Origin: a virus
Strand: one strand, 5' to 3'
Virus record (IMG/VR): IMGVR_UViG_3300029319_000345
Span: 1 to 28,995 of that record
Length of the DNA: 28,995 bases
A model generated the notes under the pieces. The model saw only the letters and a program-made list of their open reading frames with translations, searched no databases and was not told the origin of the DNA. Position numbers and translations under genes: made by a program. Below, in pieces: positions 16,814 through 23,148 of this stretch; position 1 is the first letter of the stretch, and each line of letters starts with the position of its first letter.

Positions 16814-17086
16814 ATGAAAATGTACAACAACGGCCAGCGTAAGGCCATGATGTACGGCGGTATGTCGAAGCGCAAGCCGATGATGTACGGCGGTATGGCA
16901 AAGAAAAAACCCCGCAAGAAGGCTTACGGGGGTGGTATGATGACCTCTGCTGGCGGACCCATGACTCCGGGCCGCAACAAAATGCAGAACAATATGGCCA
17001 AGATGGCAAAGGGTGGATTTCCAGACCTGACAGGCGACGGTAAGGTCACGCAGGCTGACATCCTCAAGGGCAGGAAAGTAATTTAG
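16814..17086 (+). CDS. Small basic repeat protein with EF-hand/dockerin-like loop
   Basis: This 90-residue, strongly basic protein has 11-residue N-terminal repeats (MMYGGMSKRKP, MMYGGMAKKKP), then a Gly/Met/Lys-rich middle. The C-terminal segment DLTGDGKVTQAD (residues 71-82) has the Asp-x-Thr-x-Asp-Gly-x-Val-x-x-x-Asp pattern of an EF-hand or dockerin calcium loop. GGAG lies 6 bases ahead of the ATG. Comparable MMYGG-repeat proteins ending in GDGKVTQADIL are common in marine phages (recalled) but have no known role to me. The basic repeats could contact DNA or the virion interior. The gene overlaps the convergent minus-strand gene by 4 bases. Confidence 0.7.
   Translation: MKMYNNGQRKAMMYGGMSKRKPMMYGGMAKKKPRKKAYGGGMMTSAGGPMTPGRNKMQNNMAKMAKGGFPDLTGDGKVTQADILKGRKVI
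16847..16897 (+). repeat. 33-base spaced repeat encoding MMYGGM
   Basis: An identical 18-base block starting ATGATGTACGGC occurs at 16847-16864 and again at 16880-16897, a period of 33 bases. It encodes MMYGGM twice in the small basic protein. The flanking codons (Lys/Arg-rich) are similar but not identical. Confidence 0.85.
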
Positions 17087-17292
17087 ATATACCCGCCTGA
17101 CTTATCCATCATCTCATCTGTTACTGAACTAAAGTAACGCAACATGGACGCTATGGAGTGTGCCCCATCGAACTCGGGCACCCCGGCGTCCATTTCCTTT
17201 TGAAACTCATCTGGTCGAATCATCTGTTTATCTAATTCAACTTTTCCGTCCTGTCGTAAGTATACGTTAAATGAAAATAGATTTGCCTTCAT
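17083..17292 (-). CDS. Small protein at the end of the replication operon, unknown
   Basis: This is a 69-residue protein reading MKANLFSFNVYLRQDGKVEL with an acidic C-terminal half (DEMMDKSGGYI). The longest open frame extends to 17424. I placed the start at 17292 because this ATG overlaps the previous stop codon as ATGA and has GGGGGAAGA just ahead. It has no hydrophobic signal and no known motif. It is the last gene of the minus-strand operon and overlaps the end of the plus-strand late operon by 4 bases. Confidence 0.6.
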   Translation of the reverse strand: MKANLFSFNVYLRQDGKVELDKQMIRPDEFQKEMDAGVPEFDGAHSIASMLRYFSSVTDEMMDKSGGYI

Positions 17293-17495
17293 GTCTCTTC
17301 CCCCAGTAGACATTGATATGTAATTGTGTACGGTGGGGGAAGCTGCATGGGTACACTCATTATACCCTCTGTCATTTCTTCTTGACGTTCCCTGCACGCC
17401 TTTATCGTGGGCCTCAAGCCCCAAGTATCTTCAAAATTAAGACACGGGCCTTCGGGAAAATAGATCGAACACACTATAACAACAGCCTTAAACAT
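17289..17495 (-). CDS. Small cysteine-containing protein with hydrophobic N terminus
   Basis: This 68-residue protein begins MFKAVVIVCSIYFPEGPCL. The first 13 residues are hydrophobic and may be a short membrane or export segment. Four cysteines (9, 18, 34, 62) could form disulphides. The pattern DTWG.RPT...C..R..EM recalls very short, frequent marine phage proteins of unknown role. GAGGA lies 8 bases ahead of the ATG, and the start overlaps the nuclease stop by 8 bases. The end couples to the next gene by an ATGA overlap. Function unknown. Confidence 0.6.
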   Translation of the reverse strand: MFKAVVIVCSIYFPEGPCLNFEDTWGLRPTIKACRERQEEMTEGIMSVPMQLPPPYTITYQCLLGEET

Positions 17496-17961
17496 TTCGT
17501 AGTTCCTCTATATAAAGGTTGTAACAGTCTGCTCTAACCTCGTATCCGTTGTCCGGATCGAAGTCCCCCTTCTTCATAAACTTAGACTTGTCGAAGTACT
17601 CCTGTTTAGGCAGGAAGCCAAGGAACCAGCCCTTCGAGAAATCCTTGAGTACACGAGTGAAGGCGTAGATGTCACAATCCTGTCTCGTATTGAAGTTGCT
17701 AATACTACACGAATAGTGAGGCAACGGAGTGGCAGAAGTTTGCTTTGTCTTCACTTCGACTTTACGCCCGTCATCTAAGACGATGTCATAGTCGTAGGAG
17801 TTATCCCACTTCCCCCCCATCACAGACAGGACGATCTGTTCGCCGAGAAAGCCTGCTACGCTTCCACCGCCCCTTAGTATCGAATTGTGAAGTAGACCCA
17901 TCTCAGTAGCCTTCCTACGGCCAGCAAGGAGCATCTCATCACTTATCTTGACTTCGATCAA
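17488..17961 (-). CDS. PD-(D/E)XK-type nuclease
   Basis: This protein of about 157 residues contains GGGSVAGFLGEQIV (Glu at 41), YDYDI (Asp at 59) and KVEVKTK (Glu 69, Lys 71). Those are the Glu, Asp and Glu-x-Lys of the PD-(D/E)XK nuclease core. The later block NTRQDCDIYAFTRVL and the WFLGFLPKQEYFDKSKF segment are characteristic of a small phage nuclease family I recall. I favour a TTG start at 17961 because GGAG lies 8 bases ahead and the family usually begins with an IEVKIS-like strand. An ATG at 18009 would add 16 residues but has no clear ribosome binding site. Its substrate is unknown; host DNA breakdown or recombination are possible. Confidence 0.75.
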   Translation of the reverse strand: MIEVKISDEMLLAGRRKATEMGLLHNSILRGGGSVAGFLGEQIVLSVMGGKWDNSYDYDIVLDDGRKVEVKTKQTSATPLPHYSCSISNFNTRQDCDIYAFTRVLKDFSKGWFLGFLPKQEYFDKSKFMKKGDFDPDNGYEVRADCYNLYIEELRNV

Positions 17962-18067
17962 CGATCTTTCTCCACTCCTCATAGCAGGGATGATTTCGAG
18001 GCGGATCATATTGAATCCATCCGTTACCCCGCTTCCACACCGGACGTGTTTCTTTTTTAGGCGGCAT
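17939..18067 (-). CDS. Candidate 42-residue protein between reductase and nuclease
   Basis: A short frame starts at the ATG at 18067 inside the reductase C terminus (11-base overlap), preceded by GAGGTGG about 9 bases upstream. It reads MPPKKETRPVWKRGNGWIQY and ends within the start of the nuclease gene. It fills what would otherwise be the only sizeable gap here, and the overlap pattern matches the rest of the operon. The protein is basic and rich in Trp and Pro. It may be a genuine small gene or merely an open frame bridging two genes. Confidence 0.45.
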   Translation of the reverse strand: MPPKKETRPVWKRGNGWIQYDPPRNHPCYEEWRKIVDRSQDK

Positions 18068-19997
18068 TGAGATCAACCACCTCGCACACGCCAGCCGTGC
18101 AGGCCAACTCGCGAGAGCCTGATGTGTTGTCTTCCCGTTCGTATTCGGACAACGCCTGCCAATCAATATTGAGGTAACCGTACGCTTGCTGCCACTCCAG
18201 ATACTCTTCGCGTTCGATGTCCTGATAGGGTGCCTGTTGATAGGTATGATCACTATGCGGCAGGAACGACACGCCCGACGCCACGTCAAAGTTCTCGTAC
18301 ACCCACGCGCCCACGTCCATCCACTCGTCCTCTTTGACCGTGATGGTCACAGACGGCTTGTGTTCGCACCAGTGGACAGCGTACGTCTTCCAAAGCTCTA
18401 GCTGTTCGATGGCTGTCATATCGTTGCGAGTGACCGCACCGTCGGGCGACTCCATTGCAAAGGAGAACACAGTCGTGTTGTCTGGCTTCATTACGTCTGG
18501 CTCGTTGTACACACCCTGTTCCTTCAGAAACTGTGTCAGCGGGTCTTTGTTGTCTCCGCGAACTGTGCGTATGTAATACTTATTATGTCTAGCGTGAATG
18601 CCGCTTGCAGCGTCCACCAGTTGCGATACAGTACCCGACGGTTTTACACAGGTGATGGCAGCCGACTGTGGAATACCAAGCCCGTTTGTTGCCAAGTCCC
18701 AGTTTGTGTCTACGGCTACGCGCTTCATCTCTTCGAGCCAACGAGCGGAATCGACGGTCTTTGATAAAACGTGATGATCCATGATACCAGTCAAGGATAC
18801 GCCCAACAATCGTTCTTCTTCTGTGTTGGTCTTCCATATTTTCCTCAAGTACTTGAAGTCGGTGAGTGTTGACTGCAGTGTGCCCAAGATAGTCGCAAGA
18901 TGGACCTTTTCTTTCAGGTCTTCGAGCGTGTCGTAGTCGCGGACAACCACCTCTGACAAGTTGCAAAACTGATAGGGACGCAGGATAATCTCGCTGCAGG
19001 GGTTGGTGCCCCACATATGTCCTGTCTCGCGACGTTCGTTACGAGCAACCTGCTTGTCGGCAGCGTCACGATTGAAGATGCCACGCTCTCCAGATTTGGA
19101 GTCGTACAGAGAAAGCCACTCGCGCATGAACGTGCCCATCTCAGGCTTGCCCTTGTAAGCAACAGAGTTGTTAGCCAGCGCACGCTGTCCCTCGTTCTCC
19201 CACCACGCACCCGACTTGGCGTGTGCCATCTGATCGTCGTTGAGGTTCGACAGACTAATCAGAGCGGAGCGACGAACGCCGCCTACCACGACGACCTCAC
19301 CCACCTTGCACATCAGGTCGTGACACTCAATAGGAAACAGACGACGACCTTGTGCTTTTACAAATAATTGTACAGCAAAGTTAAACAAATCTTCGAGCGG
19401 ACCCGGGCCAGAGGCACGACCGCCCATCGTCTTCAGACGCGCACCAGACGGGCGTATGGCAGACAAGTCCCACTTCGGAATGTGTCCTGCGTACAGCAGT
19501 GCAATCATTTCACGCAACGCCTTGGCCCACCCGGGCTTGGAGTCGCCAACTTTGATAACCGTGTCTGTGGGTTGCATGCCGTCACTGATTACTGGCAGCT
19601 TGTCCACGTTCTCGCGCTCGACAGAGAAGCCCACGCCTGTGCCACACATCAGGATATACATGCACTCGTCAAACGCACGAGGGCTGTCAACAGGAATGTA
19701 ACTACAGTTGTATCCACAGATGTTGTCCCGTGCAAGAGCATGACCGGCAGTCATCATGGCACGCATAGACGGCATAATGTCCTGATTAAGTATTGCCTGA
19801 CGTAACTTGCCCACATCACCGGGACACATATACTCTATATCAAAGTTGTGCTTCTCTTTGACGTGATCGACCATAAACTGCAGATAGCGTTCTACAGTCT
19901 CGTCCCAGTTCTCTCGGCGTTGTTCATCGTCAAGCCAGCGTGCGTAGCGAGACTTATGAATAAATTGCTGATAGGGTGTGGGCAACATATTATTCAT
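18057..19997 (-). CDS. nrdJ: Class II (B12-dependent) ribonucleotide reductase
   Basis: This 646-residue enzyme reduces ribonucleotides to deoxyribonucleotides using adenosylcobalamin, supplying precursors for phage DNA. All key residues of the monomeric class II type are present. Cys94 and Cys345 are the active-site disulphide pair. NPCSEI contains the thiyl-radical Cys334 with Asn332 and Glu336. PSGT (453-456) binds phosphate. The C-terminal CTAGVC (Cys633, Cys638) relays electrons. The spacing of 11 between Cys334 and Cys345 equals that of the Lactobacillus leichmannii enzyme. I set the start at 19997 because AGGAGG lies exactly 6 bases ahead; the in-frame ATG at 20012 begins just upstream of that ribosome binding site, which falls within its next two codons. 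The start overlaps the DUF3310 gene by 8 bases. The phage depends on host or environmental cobalamin (inference). Confidence 0.95.
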   Translation of the reverse strand: MNNMLPTPYQQFIHKSRYARWLDDEQRRENWDETVERYLQFMVDHVKEKHNFDIEYMCPGDVGKLRQAILNQDIMPSMRAMMTAGHALARDNICGYNCSYIPVDSPRAFDECMYILMCGTGVGFSVERENVDKLPVISDGMQPTDTVIKVGDSKPGWAKALREMIALLYAGHIPKWDLSAIRPSGARLKTMGGRASGPGPLEDLFNFAVQLFVKAQGRRLFPIECHDLMCKVGEVVVVGGVRRSALISLSNLNDDQMAHAKSGAWWENEGQRALANNSVAYKGKPEMGTFMREWLSLYDSKSGERGIFNRDAADKQVARNERRETGHMWGTNPCSEIILRPYQFCNLSEVVVRDYDTLEDLKEKVHLATILGTLQSTLTDFKYLRKIWKTNTEEERLLGVSLTGIMDHHVLSKTVDSARWLEEMKRVAVDTNWDLATNGLGIPQSAAITCVKPSGTVSQLVDAASGIHARHNKYYIRTVRGDNKDPLTQFLKEQGVYNEPDVMKPDNTTVFSFAMESPDGAVTRNDMTAIEQLELWKTYAVHWCEHKPSVTITVKEDEWMDVGAWVYENFDVASGVSFLPHSDHTYQQAPYQDIEREEYLEWQQAYGYLNIDWQALSEYEREDNTSGSRELACTAGVCEVVDLNAA

Positions 19998-20286
19998 CTG
20001 TAACCTCCTCAATAAGTTTTTCTAAGTACCACTTCGCCTTTTCTAGGTCTTGGACGCCGTTCTTGTAACGATAGCGCCACAGATACTTGATGATGTTTCC
20101 TTGTAGATAGTATTGATAGCCTTCGTCTGTGGCAGCGCGTATGGCTTCGATACACTCAACTCCTGCTTGATTGTAGTGTGGCGGGTTGTTAACCATGTCC
20201 GCCAGCCAATTCGCATTCGCTGCGCCTTGCATACTTGCCATGCTTTCCTGTTCCATGCGCTTCCTCATATACTCTTCATGTCTCAT
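19990..20286 (-). CDS. DUF3310 family protein (T7 gp1.7-like)
   Basis: This 98-residue protein contains VNNPPHYNQAGVECIEAIRA, then QGNIIKYLWRYRYKNGVQDL and KAKWYLEKLI. That is the signature of the short phage DUF3310 domain. The domain also occurs in T7 gp1.7, reported as a nucleotide kinase, but most short members have no demonstrated activity. The position directly ahead of the ribonucleotide reductase fits a nucleotide-metabolism role. The first 30 residues are Met/Glu-rich and not part of the domain. The start overlaps the upstream stop as ATGA. The protein has no membrane segment. Confidence 0.85.
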   Translation of the reverse strand: MRHEEYMRKRMEQESMASMQGAANANWLADMVNNPPHYNQAGVECIEAIRAATDEGYQYYLQGNIIKYLWRYRYKNGVQDLEKAKWYLEKLIEEVTDE

Positions 20287-20630
20287 TGTTTCTTACCAAA
20301 ATCTATTTTAATAATGTTAGTTTCGGGAACGGGTTTGACATCTACGCCGTTACCCGTCTCCTCCAGCATTGTCTCTCTTGTTGCCTCAAAGGCAAGTCGA
20401 GCCAAACCCGCTTGCATGACACGATCAAAGTCTGACTCCATCAACTCAACAAGACCTGACAAAATGACATTACCAGCGGGGATGTACTCATCGCTCTCAT
20501 CCTCTTCTGTAGTATCATAGGCTGTCATAGCAACATGATTATCGTCATCGCCCTGCTTTAAGATCAAGTACCACCTGTCCTTTAATAGACTGGCACGTTC
20601 CATCGCCATCGTAAAATTATTTTCGTCCAT
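20283..20630 (-). CDS. Conserved hypothetical protein
   Basis: This 115-residue protein reads MDENNFTMAMERASLLKDRW, then ILKQGDDDNHVAMTAYDTTE and a helical acidic part. I chose the ATG at 20630, which has GGAGGAG about 10 bases upstream. The longer frame to 20762 would run through most of the endonuclease I C terminus. The overlap with the endonuclease gene is 14 bases. I see no catalytic motif. The pattern of a strand-rich start with a helical end is seen in small marine phage proteins, but I cannot assign a role. Its place between two DNA-metabolism genes suggests a replication accessory. Confidence 0.6.
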   Translation of the reverse strand: MDENNFTMAMERASLLKDRWYLILKQGDDDNHVAMTAYDTTEEDESDEYIPAGNVILSGLVELMESDFDRVMQAGLARLAFEATRETMLEETGNGVDVKPVPETNIIKIDFGKKQ

Positions 20631-20997
20631 TCTTGTACCACTCCTCCGGTATGCTACCCTCTGACCATTCAAAGCCGTGACGGTCAGCCCAAGCACCATA
20701 CGTGGTCTTAGACCCCTTGTAAATCTTGTTACGTGCATTCTGAAAGAGAATACGAATATCAAGGTCAGGATTTTGTTCCTTGACTAACAGCATCTTCACA
20801 CGATCATTTTTGTCAAACTTTCCCTTGGCCTCAACATACACGTCTGTGCTAGGGAAGTAGAAGTCTGGCGTGTAGGTTCGTGGTTTTGGCACGAAAGTTA
20901 CTTTACGTTTTTCGTATTCAAAGATCACCCCCTTCTGACGCAGAGATTTAGCTATCCCTAACTCGAAGTGTGATCTGTACCCGCCTCTGCTTTTCAT
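20617..20997 (-). CDS. Endonuclease I, Holliday junction resolvase (T7 gp3-like)
   Basis: This 126-residue enzyme resolves branched DNA and helps degrade host DNA. Catalytic residues align with T7 gp3: Glu12 (YRSHFE), Asp45 (YTPDF), Glu56 and Lys58 (VEAKG), corresponding to T7 Glu20, Asp55, Glu65 and Lys67. The following KEQNPDLDIRILF, KIYKGSKTTYG and SIPEEWYK match the family closely. The start at 20997 (MKSRGGYRSH) overlaps the previous stop as ATGA and gives the normal family length. The longer frame to 21105 would add 36 unrelated residues. It acts probably as a dimer in the cytoplasm. Confidence 0.93.
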   Translation of the reverse strand: MKSRGGYRSHFELGIAKSLRQKGVIFEYEKRKVTFVPKPRTYTPDFYFPSTDVYVEAKGKFDKNDRVKMLLVKEQNPDLDIRILFQNARNKIYKGSKTTYGAWADRHGFEWSEGSIPEEWYKNGRK

Positions 20998-21377
20998 AGT
21001 GCCATTCCGATTGAGTCCATTCTTTTTTTCAGATATCCTGCCAGTTTTGGGGATAGTCTTTGTATACTGTCTAATTCTCTTGACAGTGGCGATATCGGCA
21101 CACAAACAATAGCTCCGTTGAAAGATAATCTGCTGATGTTTTGCAATTCGATTTCGACTTGCTTGATGTCACGAACCTCTGTGTCTGCGGACAGGAAGCC
21201 CATATCGGGTGAGTAGTTCTCACGCAGAGTGAGAGGATAGCCACGTTCACTCTGACGAAGATACGCCACTTTACGTTCCCCCCCGGCTTGCAAAACAGAC
21301 TCAACAAAGACGTGACAGATTTCCCTGTTCATCTCCATCAGGTCAATATCGTAATCTCGTACAAAAATATACGGCAT
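20994..21377 (-). CDS. Unknown protein between Cas4-like nuclease and endonuclease I
   Basis: This 127-residue protein starts MPYIFVRDYDIDLMEMNREI. It is mixed alpha/beta with a strand-rich centre (SRLSFNGAIVCVPISPLSRE) and a basic helical C terminus. Its ATG overlaps the nuclease stop codon (TAATG), and its stop overlaps the endonuclease I start (ATGA), so it is translationally locked between two nucleases. No recognised motif. An accessory role in DNA processing is suggested only by context. Confidence 0.6.
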   Translation of the reverse strand: MPYIFVRDYDIDLMEMNREICHVFVESVLQAGGERKVAYLRQSERGYPLTLRENYSPDMGFLSADTEVRDIKQVEIELQNISRLSFNGAIVCVPISPLSRELDSIQRLSPKLAGYLKKRMDSIGMAL

Positions 21378-22270
21378 TACAGTTCCTTTTTCTTGAGGCG
21401 ACTATACCAGACCTTTGGCTTGTTCTTAGCGCGAGATGTCACTTTATCGTGATACACAGCCTTGGGCCAGCAGTGATGCTTGAAGCCGCACATGCCACAC
21501 TGTTTTGCAAGAATCTTGTTGCCCGTGCGGACATCCTCCCCGTCCTTACGGTACGTCTCGAACTCATCCTTGAAGTCTCGCGTCGGTTTTTTGGCAGGGT
21601 CTGTCAAGATTTTGACACGCCGTGCAGCATCCTTGAGATACTCTTTCTTGTCGTCTTGACACCAGTCAGGCACATCTACAACAGCTATCTCTCCGCTGGA
21701 CTTGTTGACCACAATCCATCCGCCGAAGGGCAGTCCCGTGGCCTCTGCATACAGGAATCCCTGCATAGCATAGCCGAACGGGTCATCGTTCCTGATGGCC
21801 TCGTAGCCACCTGATCCAGTGTACTTGTACTTGAAGGCCCACTCACTTGCGGACTTGATGTCCCACACCTTCTCTACGCCAAGCTCGTCACGCAGTATCA
21901 CATCAAGGGTGCCCCTGATCTTGTGCCCCGCAATCTCTAGCTCAACCTGTCGCTGGAAGTCTACGATCTCAACACCCGCCTCGCGCAGTGCCAACATCAG
22001 CACAGCCTCGGTCAAGTCGCCAAACAAAAAGCGGAAGAGGGAGTTGTACTCCATCTCTTCCTTCATGCCTTCACGTTCGAGAAGTTGTTGACAGAGGGGG
22101 CGTCCGAGTCCGGACATGCGAATGCGATACCCCTCATCCCCACGGCTCATCTGCTTTGTGATGGCCTCGTTACAGTCTGATGTAAACTGGGAAATGCTGT
22201 CCGAGGAGACAGATACGTCCCCTCGAACTGCGTTTTGTAAAAAGTCTTGAACTTTAAGCTGCGTCAACAT
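21377..22270 (-). CDS. Cas4/RecB-like exonuclease with iron-sulphur-type cysteines
   Basis: This protein of about 297 residues has the nuclease core GTLDVIL (Asp at 123) and WDIKSASEWAF (Asp 137, Lys 139), a PD-(D/E)XK site. Four cysteines are arranged as one before the core (Cys60) and three at the C terminus in C-x2-C-x5-C (Cys258, 261, 267; QCGMCGFKHHCWP). That is the iron-sulphur arrangement known from Cas4, AddB and Dna2 nucleases. Such proteins are common in marine phages beside DNA polymerase genes. It probably resects DNA ends during recombination or host DNA breakdown. Two starts are possible: the ATG at 22270 (17-base overlap with the upstream gene) or at 22303. Neither has a strong ribosome binding site. 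Confidence 0.85.
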   Translation of the reverse strand: MLTQLKVQDFLQNAVRGDVSVSSDSISQFTSDCNEAITKQMSRGDEGYRIRMSGLGRPLCQQLLEREGMKEEMEYNSLFRFLFGDLTEAVLMLALREAGVEIVDFQRQVELEIAGHKIRGTLDVILRDELGVEKVWDIKSASEWAFKYKYTGSGGYEAIRNDDPFGYAMQGFLYAEATGLPFGGWIVVNKSSGEIAVVDVPDWCQDDKKEYLKDAARRVKILTDPAKKPTRDFKDEFETYRKDGEDVRTGNKILAKQCGMCGFKHHCWPKAVYHDKVTSRAKNKPKVWYSRLKKKEL

Positions 22271-23111
22271 CGACGAAGTCCGACGCAAGATCGGATTCGT
22301 CATCGTTGGACATCAACTTGACTGACTCGCGATACTGGTTAGCGATGGTCTCATTGTGAGCCTTCACTGTTTCCCCAAACATCCTCATCAGTTCCTTGTC
22401 CTTGTCCGTAATCGATACCTCTGAAGAGTAAGACATGACTGGCGTCCAAAACGTGACGCTGCCCTTCTTGTTCTTCGCAGTCTCTAGTCGTGCAATGACC
22501 TTCTGCATCACCTTCTTCTGGCGAGACAGTCCGTCGATGAAGTCTGCAACAGGCTTGAAGCCCGAACGCTTGAAGTAAGCGATAACCGGCTGATTATCCA
22601 GCTTAATATCGTTACCATCTGCATCCTTGAAGTTGCCGCTAACCTTGCCATAAATGACCTGATTGCACACAACCGCACGAGAGTGCAAGTAACGAGGATC
22701 ATCCTTCGGCATCTTGTCCTCTTCGTCACGGGTCAGTCGTCCGCACTTGTTCGTGCCAGTGTTGTCAGGAAACTCCCCTGACAGCACAGTCTTCTGAACT
22801 GACTTCTGTGAAAAGGAGTTCGATTCCTGATCCCAGACACTGTACTCGTACGTACGCATCAAGACCTGCAACATCACCGTATCTGCGTAAATGAACTTAC
22901 CGTCCATGTACATCTTCCACGAGCCACGAGTCAGAGGCATACCCTCGTCATTCTCTGCATCGTAATTGATGTTCAGGCGGGGCAATCCCACCTGACGACT
23001 GCCGCCGGTTGACTGACCGGTAGCTTCCATCAACGCTTGATCGTCTCCAGCTTCAAATGCTGCGACGAGTTTATCCACATCGTCATGTGCCATTACGTCT
23101 GTCCCTAACAT
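22254..23111 (-). CDS. Probable phage single-stranded DNA-binding protein
   Basis: This 285-residue protein has a strand-rich middle (GSWKMYMDGKFIYADTVMLQ) and a basic central part (SRQKKVMQKVIARLETAKNK). Its very acidic tail is DDESDLASDFVDVDAA. An acidic C-terminal tail is typical of ssDNA-binding proteins such as T7 gp2.5, where it recruits polymerase and helicase. The location directly after DNA polymerase supports this. No OB-fold can be proven by eye, so the assignment is tentative. I placed the start at 23111, which has GAGGTG upstream, rather than at 23159, which would begin inside the polymerase end. The gene follows a 37-base gap, the largest in the operon. Confidence 0.55.
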   Translation of the reverse strand: MLGTDVMAHDDVDKLVAAFEAGDDQALMEATGQSTGGSRQVGLPRLNINYDAENDEGMPLTRGSWKMYMDGKFIYADTVMLQVLMRTYEYSVWDQESNSFSQKSVQKTVLSGEFPDNTGTNKCGRLTRDEEDKMPKDDPRYLHSRAVVCNQVIYGKVSGNFKDADGNDIKLDNQPVIAYFKRSGFKPVADFIDGLSRQKKVMQKVIARLETAKNKKGSVTFWTPVMSYSSEVSITDKDKELMRMFGETVKAHNETIANQYRESVKLMSNDDESDLASDFVDVDAA

Positions 23112-23148
23112 GTTTTCACCTCGTAAGTTTAGGGGTTGTAGAACGATA

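Noticed and set aside
17160-17181. Hairpin GTGCCC/GGGCAC as a late-operon terminator
   Set aside because: It has 6-bp arms but a 10-base loop and no T-run following, and it lies inside a minus-strand gene.
18589-19210. Extra minus-strand frames inside the reductase region
   Set aside because: The reductase motifs run through this stretch in another frame. The extra frames are Arg-rich and have no motif or start signal.
19998-20012. Longer reductase start at 20012
   Set aside because: The extra codons ATG AGG AGG include the AGGAGG ribosome binding site serving the ATG at 19997.
21377-22270. CRISPR-Cas locus
   Set aside because: A Cas4-like protein alone is common in phages; no repeat-spacer array or other cas gene was found.
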